Both the position numbers and the translations under genes were made by a program. Below are positions 55,449-64,000 of a stretch of DNA of 64,000 bases, piece after piece. The stretch's first letter is position 1. Every line of letters begins with the position of its first letter. The notes under the pieces were generated by a model. It did no database searches and was not told the origin of the DNA. It saw only the letters and a program-made list of their open reading frames with translations. The stretch comes from Rhodocollybia butyracea (taxonomy: Eukaryota; Basidiomycota; Agaricomycetes; Agaricales; Omphalotaceae), in the NCBI GenBank assembly GCA_015501585.1, contig JADNRY010000052.1:229230-293229 (forward strand), written 5' to 3'.

Positions 55449-58400
55449 ATGCCGAATGGGCGCTTAACATTGATGTCTTCTACCACCATTCCGCTATGTG
55501 TTCCATTCAGAGCTGTATCGCCCAAACTCAAATCCTTGGCTTTCGTAGACATCTTTCATCCATCAGCGCAAGAACCTTTCCTCTCACTCTGTGCTTGCGA
55601 GTATCCTATCGCAGGAGGTCACCTATCAGGAATACAAGGAATCCCAGTCACTCTTATCATCGACGCCTGTCAGATCCTCACTGGTTTATACAAGCCCCAG
55701 TATTCTTTCAAACTTTATAGAAGAAGTGACAATACCTATATCAATGACCACATGTTGCTGCCAGAGGAATATGATCTGCATGTAGAAGACGAAGCTGGGA
55801 AGCCATTCAAGTATAGGTTCTATAAAAATTTTCATACTTGGCGACCACCCACGCGTAATGAAGTCCCCAGCCACTGGTTTACCAAGCAATCACCCCAGAT
55901 GTTCACGGCGAGACACTGTTTGCGTTTGGGCAACCATCTAATGGCGGATCAGCCGGACATGCAGGACTTCTTGAGCAACTTGATGAAACACGACGATGGG
56001 TACCACTGTGCGGTTACGCGCGTTGTAAGCCCTTCCAGTGTAGAAGGCGCTCTTGGTGTACCTCTCGAAGAACTAGCCTTCGTGAGTCTACATAAATCTA
56101 TTCAGCAAAAACTACTAAACATTGGTTTAATGAACTAATAACAAACACAGTATGCAGAACGCAATATCACCAATCAACTCTGTCCCCGAGGTCCTCTTCC
56201 ACGTAAACTTCAAGGCAACCAGCTCATCTACGACATTCAAAATCATTTCACGCTCGACATCCAGGTGTGCGGGCTCTGGGACAAATTCATGCTGGTCTTC
56301 TACCCCCTGTCCCCAGGCAAATATGTCACATATTTCCTCGGACCCGCAGATAGCCACGCTGCTGCATATCACTGCATGAGGCTGACGTTTACTAAACGCA
56401 ATGACACGTATATTCTCTTTGTGCGGTATTTGGGTATTTACGTGTAGGTATGCGAAAGGTGCTATAAAACAACCTAACAAAAACACTACCGCACCTAACC
56501 AGACTATCAATATGTAAGGGAGCGAGGGCGGGTTGTCAGAGATTCCCCGAGGGAAAGTCTTGTAATATCGGATGTACGCACGCGACTGCTCCAGGTTCAA
56601 GGCTGTAGCGCTAACGTGGGTAACTAAGCTTAGACAACTCTTAGAACTAAGTCGAGAGACTAGCCTAGTTGGGGTGTACAAGTGTACAAGGGAACCGGGT
56701 GTGTATGTCCAAATCAATTAACCAAAACCAATACAATGAAACTAAGATTCGCCTAGGCAAACTCTGGCTCTAGCTAGAATAGTAATCTCGAGGTTTGTCA
56801 ACAACCCTAGGCAAACTCTGGCACTAGCTGCTGTGACACCGTAAAGTCCTCAACCAAACTCTGGGCCAAGCTACAATATTGTGAGTGAACTTAATCACTA
56901 GGAACTCGTACCACAATCTTAGTGGCTCGTCTAACTTCGTGAAGAAGTCAACTAAGGAACCCTCACTCTGGAGCCGAATAATCCCTTACTAGAAGCCGTC
57001 CCCTCTAAGGAAGCAACTAGATTTGAGTTGATCTGGAGTTCGAGAGAACTCTACACACTTAAATTCGATCAAGATATAAATGGGCTTTGCGAAGCGCGTG
57101 AAGTTTATTACTTTCTTAAGATAACCAAGTCAGGAGGCGTCATGCTACTGATCCCGTGGGGACATTCTACGGAGCACTGGTCTTAGCAGTCAAGTCGAGG
57201 GCAAGAAACTTGTCTTATTGAATAAATATATCTGGCTTATATACTGAGTAGAGAGAGTTTAATATGAAAAATAGATGAAACAGATACGGAGAGAGATGGA
57301 AAGAGAGTGGAACAGAGGAATCTGGCTCGGAAAGGAAACTCCAGCCTATATATGGTACACACGATAAAGAAATAGTCCATTCTTGGGGATATATCAGAGG
57401 TAAAATATGATTTCGTGAGGATTAACATAGTTTTAGAGTGTTTTGATCCGAGCGAGGTTTCTCCGATTACTCCACAATTCTCCGGGGTCAGGAGTACCTT
57501 TACGCTTCATGATCACTTGCTGCCTGGTTTCCCTTGGGTGAGTTTCATTCTATTCCTCAGATAGTTCTGTCCATCCTGAGTGTGATTAACATTCTCTCGA
57601 GAAGGCCTGTTGTCTAGCTTTCCAATGACACCACTTATGATAATCTCGAGCAACTGCGCTGAGTATGTACAAGTGATTCCCGATAGTTGGCTTTAACGGA
57701 TAAGACCTTCCGTGTATGATTTCTAAGATCAAATGTTTCGATTTGCCAAGGCTATCCCGGTGCGTAGCTTTCCGTAGGACCGCTAAGCATGTTTCTACCG
57801 TCCTCACGGTTACGACTGGTGCCGCGAATAGACCCTTGTTACGGACTGTAAAGTCCACATCTTAACATAGCTTGTTGGGGGTCTTAGTGTGAGGGATGCC
57901 TTCCCTCATAATTCCTTCCCTCGAGTAACACGTTGGCTTAGTACTTATCCCGCTTCGAGATGTCCTGTAGTTTAGAGAGTCTACACTCTTGGGTATAACT
58001 AGATTGACAATCTAGCGTTACATCTCCGGGCAGCCCAGGTATCCTCGCTAGCTTGGCTCTAGGCTACACTTGTGGGCGTACCTTCACGGCTCGCTGAGTA
58101 TTATTGTTAAGTTCTTTGCCTCGGCAACAGCTATCACGCTCGGGCTCCGTATAACTCTCTTATTGCATTGTATAACGCATACAAAATGTCAAAATGTACG
58201 GTTACACGCCTTAGGCCGATTTTAGGCCTAATAATGGTTTGCACACACAATGTTTTTCTATAAGACTAGGATCTCTGGCATATCTGAACCCGATGATGCT
58301 CTCCCGGAGCTTGTGGAATCAAAGCAAGAAGAGACAAGTGAAGGCGACAGCTCTGGCGATGACAAAGATAGCACGGATGGAACCTCGTCTGGTTCGGAGG

Positions 58401-58694
58401 AGTCTGCGGACAAAGAAGAAGATGGTCTGGTAGTTTTCAAGGCGCTGTTTGAAGAGGCAGAAGGTATGTTGAATTCGAAGTACCGAAGTGAATTGCTCTG
58501 ACTGCGTATATTTGAACGTTTGAACTGTAGCACAAGGAAAGGAACTTTCTGGAGAAATGGAGACCCTTGTTGGGTCGTATCACCCTGACAGGAAATGGAT
58601 CGCAGAGACCGCTGCTGAATATCTCGAACGCAATCCTGCTGTTGGACTTCGTCCCGACTCTGTTTTATCATATCCTGTATTTCTTATCTCCTAG
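55449..58694 (+). pseudogene. HNH-nuclease-type gene split by a 1.8-kb repeat
   Basis: Coding blocks: 55449-56081, 56151-56421, 58242-58463, 58531-58694; two ordinary GT-AG introns (69 and 67 nt) separate blocks 1-2 and 3-4. Between blocks 2 and 3 lies the repeat 56422-58237 plus one TTTG copy. Removing these leaves a single 429-codon frame, so the insertion is clean. The N-terminal half is a beta-rich region with Tyr-Lys-Asn-Phe-His-Thr-Trp. Then comes His-Cys-Ala-Val-Thr-Arg (the Cys-x-Val-Thr of fungal HNH-like proteins), a Val-Glu-Gly-Ala segment, Leu-Pro-Arg-Lys-Leu-Gln-Gly and Ile-Gln-Asn-His, and an acidic Ser/Asp/Glu tail. The first His of the nuclease motif reads Leu here. It is probably dead unless the repeat is spliced out. 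Confidence 0.65.
56422..58237. mobile_element. dispersed repeat, copy 2 (1.8 kb, full length)
   Basis: The insert splits the HNH-type gene and is flanked by TTTG (56418-56421 and 58238-58241). It starts TGCGGTATTTGGG and ends CCTAATAATGG. The first 1.55 kb matches copy 1 at 30640-33303, but the palindromic hAT-like insertion is absent, giving an empty site near 56833-56850. No recognisable ORF or terminal inverted repeat was found, and the class is unknown. The start TG and the 4-bp flanking repeat would fit a large LTR or an integrase-mobilised non-autonomous element, but this is inference. Confidence 0.7.
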
Positions 58695-61011
58695 TTGTTT
58701 CCCTGCCCTACCCTGCTTTACATGTCCTTCTGAGTGCATTGTGTGGTGGATGTTGAATGTTCCATGTAATGCATGATATTAGACTCAACATGGCGTTAAT
58801 TTTTTACCTTCCGAACAACGTAGGGTGGCTTTGTTAGTCCTTTGGTTTCCATGTTTAAGTGTTAACAATACAGTAAGCTTGGATTCAATGCCTTGCATTC
58901 CCATCCCAGTGTCAATTCTACTCTGAACTTCATGTATAATTGAAGGTAGGTCAAGCAAGGATCAGCGTGGATAAAATTCAAAACCAGCAAAAATTAAGCA
59001 GTCGAGATATCTAAACCCTAGTAGAACAAATGTAGCAGCAATACCATATCCACAGTCCAGGAATCCTTCATACAATCTGTCCGTAAAAAAAGTAACCCAG
59101 CATACTCAGGTCCCTCATTACCGTCAATCAAATCCAACGCATACCCCATCCCACCAGACATACACTCAAGTTCTTCATTCTCATTCTTCCTCCCACCTCT
59201 CAAGTCTCCTTCAAATTCCTCCTACACATCTTTCCGCAGCCCTCGCCCTAAGCCACACAAAAACATTCACAAGCCTCACCTCCTCAGCCCTGGCGCTTAC
59301 TTCTCCCAGCTCGCCATATATCCATGCGCATAGGAGGAGGGCCCGATATCTGGCAACACTCTTTCCGATCCGTAGCGGCAAGCCTTTGTAGGCGACTCGT
59401 ACAGCGCCCGCATGGCATTCGACGGAGGAAAGCAAGACCATGGGTATATTGAGGATCAGTTGGACTGAGACGGGTTTAGGCCCCAGGAGAAGCTGTTATG
59501 CATGCTGGGACTAGCAATGGGATAATAAGGGAGAAGTAGTGGCAGAAGTGTAGCAAGCTGAACGAAGAGCGGTCGGGATGGGCAGAAAAGGATCAAAAGT
59601 TGAAGGTGTCGGTGTCATTTCAGGACCATTGGCATAAGGGTTTTGGGAGAGGAAGACGATGGCGATGGAAAACCACGACGCATCGACAACGTGTCCTACA
59701 AGCGAATTTCAACATGATCGCAGGAATGCCATATCGGAGATTATGCGCATGGTCGTAATACTTGATTGGATTAGACAGATGGAATAGAGTGAGACTCTGA
59801 GAGGAGCCGGTGAAGAATTCTGGGCCACGACTGAAGTACTGAAGTACTGACGGGCATATCCTAAGAAAAAGTCAGTCCTTATAAACAAACGTGCAGATTA
59901 AACGCACCTCGTCAGGAAATCCTCAGCCCATTCAAACCCGGGGTAAAAATACAACAACCGCATACAGAGTCTCACATCCTATTTCTCCAGCGTAACATCG
60001 AAAAAACGCGTATCGCAGCGCCGCAAAAGCTGAAGTTTTTGGTGTCATCTCATGACAATAAGCATGACGGGTTTTAGGAGGAGAAGATGGTGGGGAAGAA
60101 AACCTTGACGGGTTGACAACGTTTCCTAATTTCGACATGGTCGCATTATGGATGCCATATGGTTGTAATCCTTGGAGAATCGAGCAGGCCACGACTGACC
60201 AACATATCCTACGAAAACATCAATCCTCGTAAACAAACGCACAGACACAACGAATTGAACACACCTCGTCGGGGAATCCTTTGGTATATCTAATCCTCAA
60301 GGCCTTAGGCCTTAAGTTTTAAGCTCAAGCCTGGTAAAACTACAATAACAGCATACAGAATCTCACAGGCTATTTCTCCAGCGTAAAATCGAAAAACGCG
60401 CGCGTTGCATGTTAAAATTGTAAGGGAGAAGCTCTAACCTGAGAGCATCCACATCCTTAACCGAATCCGGGAAGAAAAGCCTATCGAAGCGCCGAAACGT
60501 CGATTTCAGAAAGTCTCCATGGCTAGGGATGTCGATGGACAAACAGGACAAGCTCGGTCACGTTGCGAGGAGCTTGTACATGGCGAACATGAGAAGTGCT
60601 CTGTTCTCAGCCAAGTTGTACTCTCCGTTCCAGTCTCGCTTCGGACGCGGACTGTGAATTTGAGATGCATCATCTGCGCAAAAGCAGGGTAGTCTTTCGA
60701 GAAGAGGGAGTTGTTCAGTCCAGACATGGCGCGGAGATACGGCGAACGGGATGTCGATGGGCACTTGAGCTTCAAAGCTTCAATCTTCAGCTTCAGTATC
60801 AATGCTGGTTACAAGCTGACTGTCATTCGGCTGCTCTTGCGTAGATATGTACATGAGAGTTGGAAACAAACAGCTTATTCCGGTCCGCTGTTCCGCTTGC
60901 CCAGAAAATATCTGCATCCCAAACATTCAAACGACTGATAATAACATACTCTAGATATCTTATACTTCAATACATGAACATATACTGTAGCTACTATCAT
61001 GCATCCTAACA
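58695..61011. other. region with a tandem duplication, no supported gene
   Basis: Short minus-strand frames at 59441-59018 and 60802-60363 give protein-like pieces (for example Asn-Leu-Ala-Glu-Asn-Arg-Ala-Leu-Leu-Met-Phe-Ala-Met-Tyr near 60600) but do not combine into a model and are not recognised. The tandem duplication at 59585-60410 is listed separately. Confidence 0.35.
59585..60410. repeat. diverged tandem duplication, unit about 400 bp
   Basis: The order GGTGTCAT..CA, GGGTTTT..GGAGGA/GAGGAAGA, GACAACGT(T/G)TCCTA, AACAAACG..CA, CACCTCGTC, GCATACAGA(G/A)TCTCACA, TATTTCTCCAGCGTAA, ATCGAAAAA occurs once from about 59605 to 59995 and again from about 60040 to 60400. Substitutions are frequent and reading frames are not conserved. 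Confidence 0.75.
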
Positions 61012-62205
61012 TCACTGCGGCTTTACTGGCTTTAGGTCGATGTCGGGCGTGACTCTGACTTCGTCGTGGGGAGGGGATCCAATTTGCTTGACGGAGTCGA
61101 CGTAGGAATGATAAGCACCTTCAGGCTTCGTTTTTTTTTTAATTGTTCTCTTGAAACATGCACCCTCGTGGTCCGACCTTTCCAGTGGGTTTATCAAGAC
61201 GCCTCTATATTCCATGACGTCTAAATAGGAATTGGTTCCTTCCTTGCTTTCTATAAGCAACTGGAATGTGAACTCGACGCTCTTTACGTCTAGTGAGTGA
61301 GGGGGATGATGTTTCGACGGTCGGTTATATAGATTGGCCGTGATGCCGAAGACTTCAACGTGGGGAAGCGCGCGCGCGAGAAGCGTCTGGGCTTGGGTTG
61401 CTATTTCTTTCGCATCCCTATCTGCTGTCGACTGATCTAAATTTATCTTCTTAGTAAAGGTAAACGCTGTGATCCAATATCCAGTATACACAGGCTTATA
61501 CTCGAGATTCAACACCATAAGTCTAAGAGGCCTCAGTTGGTCCCCAGGCATCAGTGAGAGCGGTGGTGGAGGATAAACGCGGGATCGTTCCTTGTACAAT
61601 ATACCGCGTGTCTCTGTCACAATACCGTCCTCCTCTGGTCTTTTTAGTGGGTTTACCAGGACGCCTTGATACTCCATGTTGTCCAACTTGAAGATGAATT
61701 CAACGATAAAGTAATCCTCTGACGCTGGAAGAGCATCTGCGTGTTTTTGATACCATTCGCTCAGCGTTTGGTGACTGGGGATTATAACATAGGGCAAAGC
61801 TCTCCCTAGAAAATTTTCCACCTCGGAAGCTACGTTGCCTGAGTCCACAGCTGTTACCGGATATACCCTTCTGACAAATTTAAAGTCTTTGACAGCCTTA
61901 GGCTGGCGTGCACCCATAGGCTCACCCCTGTCGGCTCGTCCATGTATTGCGTGAACATCACCCCGAGCACTCAGGCTATTGAAACCCAGACCGCGAGCCT
62001 CCAATGAGCCAATTTCCATCACTCTCGATCTCAAGTCAGACTCGGAACGCTGTTGTGTTAGGGTATCGCGATTAACCTATCGAAATCAGACTATTAGTGC
62101 GTGTTTGAATCAAACCAGTGTGTTACTCACGGCGATAGGAGTTGCCCATATGCAACTGAGAGAGGCGACAAGAAGAACGGAAGCGTATGGAATAGTGAAG
62201 AGCAT
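61012..62205 (-). CDS. secreted protein of two homologous halves, function unknown (379 aa, 2 exons)
   Basis: Exon 1 (62205-62131) encodes 25 residues: Met-Leu-Phe-Thr, a hydrophobic Leu-Leu-Val-Ala core, and Cys-Ile-Trp-Ala-Thr-Pro, a classic signal peptide with cleavage likely after an Ala. A 54-nt intron (62130-62077, GTGAGT...CGATAG) leads to exon 2 (62076-61012). The total is 380 codons with stop. The mature protein begins polar and Arg-rich, then contains two related units. Each has an Ala-Leu-Pro motif (Leu-Gly-Arg-Ala-Leu-Pro and Leu-Ala-Arg-Ala-Leu-Pro) and a Met-Glu-Tyr-x-Gly-Val-Leu-x-Asn-Pro-Leu motif (residues about 180 and 330). Cysteines are few. No enzyme motif is seen. The gene is intact among pseudogenes. 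Confidence 0.75.
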
Positions 62206-62500
62206 TCCAGTGCTGTGCGAGAGGTAGAGATGTACGACAGGGAATAGAAGTGTCCGAGAGGGAGAAGAAGAAGTGTTCGAGAGGAAGCAGTGATGATGAC
62301 GCCAGGAAGTGGTGGTGTTGTGCGAGAGGGAGAAGTGATGGCAAACTTGTGCGAGAGGGGTCTGTGATGATGAAGTTGGACGAGAGGGATCTGTTATGAT
62401 GAGGTTGTGCGAGAAGGAGCTGTGATGATGAACTATGCGTGACGTGGAAGTGATGATAGAGGAAGTGATTCGGATAGAGTATGCGAGAGGGATAGATAAA
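62206..62500 (-). promoter_or_regulatory. repeat-rich upstream region of the secreted-protein gene
   Basis: Eight copies of a TGCGAGAGG-like word (variants TCCGAGAGGG, TTCGAGAGG, GACGAGAGGG, GCGAGAAGG) occur on the plus strand at irregular 20-50 bp spacing, interleaved with TGATGATGA words. On the gene's own strand they read CCTCTCGCA. The cluster starts only a few bases before the ATG, so it covers the 5' leader and probable promoter. It may be a transcription-factor site cluster or a degenerate minisatellite. Confidence 0.55.
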
Positions 62501-63269
62501 CTTGAAAGAACAGTATCGAATGGAGGGGGATTTTCGTGCCAACGCTGACCAGCAGAGTGATTTGATTTTCCAGAAGTGGGGGCCATTTGAACAAGTCAAG
62601 CGATCTTTATGGGTTCCAGAATATTTCATTACCAATTGCAGGGACAATCCACTGCCTTTTACCTCCTTTTACTCGGATTTGTTCACCCGCCACGCTTGGG
62701 CAGAGGGTTTTAGCTTTTGAGACACAGAGATCTTTGAAATGGTGCCGAGCAAGACCTGAAGATGAACAGAGATAAGTATAGACTTCCAGTTCAGACTAAT
62801 CTTGAAAAAAACTCCTTTGGTTTTCAGACATTTTTGGCCAAGAATCCATTCATTAAATTCGGGAAGATTCGGATATATTTGAGGCTTGAGTGAACTTGGC
62901 TAGGCCGCCGCGTGCTGGAGCTTGTTCCGGATTTCTTAGGCTCGTTCCATGGCCAGCAGGGTTCCAGCTTGTTCCCACCGCTACCAGATGATGCGATCAT
63001 TGCTAGGCCATGTAAAGAGTATCATTGCCATTTAGATCAGTGAGGTATGGTCTGGTATGGTGTATGGGCATAAAAGCATTGAAATCGGCTTTACTAGGCG
63101 TCGATTTTAATTTTACTTGTTGAGATCTTAGATTCGGGGTTGGTTGGGATATCCGGAAGAGCGAAAGACTCAGTATAAAAATGAAAAAAAACGTCCGACA
63201 CCAACTACAAAGGAAGAAGAAAGTTGCCAGATTTTCGTGTTGAATTCTTGGGTGTAGGGGTGGAGTAAA
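62501..63269. other. intergenic, nothing recognised
   Basis: No supported gene, repeat or RNA was seen in this stretch. Short frames at 62502-62775 have no conserved features. Confidence 0.35.
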
Positions 63270-64000
63270 TGTACGTGTACTACTCGACCAGGGCTAAGCG
63301 CTAATGGTTCAAGCTCACGAAGTTTTAATTTCACTTCGCCTACGTAGTTCTGTAGAACTGATATTCACCCGTTAGTTGATAACTCCCGGTAGTTTATGGA
63401 GGGCGTGAACAGTAATTAACCTCGTATGCTATGCGTAGAAGAAAATACGAGAAAAGGTGATCCAAATGGGCACTTATCAAATAGCGCTTATTTATGTCCT
63501 CTACCACCACCATACCGCTATATGTTTGAGCTAAATCTCCCGAACTCGAATGCTTGGCTTTCGTAGACATCTTTCATCCATCAGCGCAACAGCCTTTTCT
63601 CTCACTCTATGCTCGCGAGTATCCTATCGCAGGAGGTGGCTTATCAGGAATCCAAGGAGTTCCAGCGGCTCACATCATCGACGCCTGTCGTATCTTGACT
63701 GGTTTATACAACCCCCAATAATCTTTCAAACTTTACAGAAAAAGTGACAATACCTATATCAATGACTACATGTTGCTACTAGAGGAATATGATCTGCATG
63801 TAGAGGACGAAGCTGGGAAGCCATTCGAGTATAGGTTTTACAAAAAACTTTCATACTTGGCGACCGCCCACGCGTAATGAAGTCCCCAGCCACTGGTTCA
63901 CCGAGCAATCGCCCCAGACATTCACGGCGAGACATTGTTTGCGTTTGGGCAACCACCTTATGGCAGATCGGCCGGACATGCAGGACTTCCTGAGCGACTT
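63270..64000 (+). pseudogene. second, broken copy of the HNH-type gene with its upstream region (runs off the window)
   Basis: 63270-63480 matches the upstream region of the gene at 55449 (about 55230-55448), and 63480-64000 matches its first exon (about 55470-55980). Damage includes a deletion/rearrangement near 63530, a stop where a Gln-Tyr pair reads CAATAA (63717-63722), and an extra A in a run near 63843. The copy of the codon region Lys-Asn-Phe-His-Thr-Trp is therefore out of frame. The 3' part lies beyond the window. Confidence 0.8.

Noticed and set aside
62123..62647. Long minus-strand ORFs upstream of the secreted-protein gene
   Set aside because: They are Ser/His/Leu-rich translations of the repeat-rich promoter, and the true short first exon lies in their last part.
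1..64000. tRNA, rRNA, CRISPR arrays, prokaryotic operons or riboswitches
   Set aside because: No cloverleaf with a GGTTCGAATC-type arm in context, no rRNA-like blocks, no regularly spaced identical repeats. Introns and retroelements show a eukaryotic genome.

Overview
The window looks like a chromosome segment of an Agaricomycete (mushroom-forming basidiomycete). The evidence is dense short GT-AG introns (41 to 87 nt) in every intact gene, families typical of that group (aryl-alcohol-dehydrogenase-type aldo-keto reductase, F-box proteins, a HNH-type nuclease family, a Plavaka-type transposase, a chromodomain Ty3/Gypsy element) and many lineage-restricted small proteins. No bacterial-style operons, tRNAs, rRNAs or CRISPR arrays were seen. 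Gene models were spliced by hand. Every intron quoted has GT-AG ends, and the total exon length of each intact model is a multiple of three.

Layout. 0-23 kb is the gene-bearing part: a small coiled-coil protein (-), a decayed ORF, a paralogous small membrane/coiled-coil protein (+), a pseudogene copy of part of the TPR-like gene, then on the minus strand a 10-exon F-box/zinc-binding protein, a 6-exon aldo-keto reductase and a 4-exon 959-aa TPR-like protein. A decayed LRR-like ORF (-), a compact protein-kinase-like gene (+) and an 8-exon multi-pass membrane protein (+) follow. 23-52 kb is a nest of transposable elements: a decayed Gypsy element pierced by a foldback element that carries TTAGGG-like repeats; a dispersed 1.8-kb repeat pierced by a nearly perfect 1.1-kb palindromic hAT-like element; and a young chromodomain Gypsy element with an extra ORF and a deleted pol. 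The young element has landed in the 3' end of a decayed Plavaka transposase, which is divergent from a decayed DUF6698-like gene. 52-64 kb is a gene graveyard with one intact gene: a tandem FHA pseudogene, a HNH-type gene split by a second copy of the 1.8-kb repeat, a tandemly duplicated non-coding stretch, an intact secreted protein made of two homologous halves behind a repeat-rich promoter, and the start of a second, broken HNH-type copy running off the window.

The intact genes do not form a recognisable pathway or cluster. The most informative features are structural: nested insertions with readable target sites, an occupied and an empty site of the same repeat, CpG-to-TpG decay, and gene pairs that may be passengers of DNA transposons.
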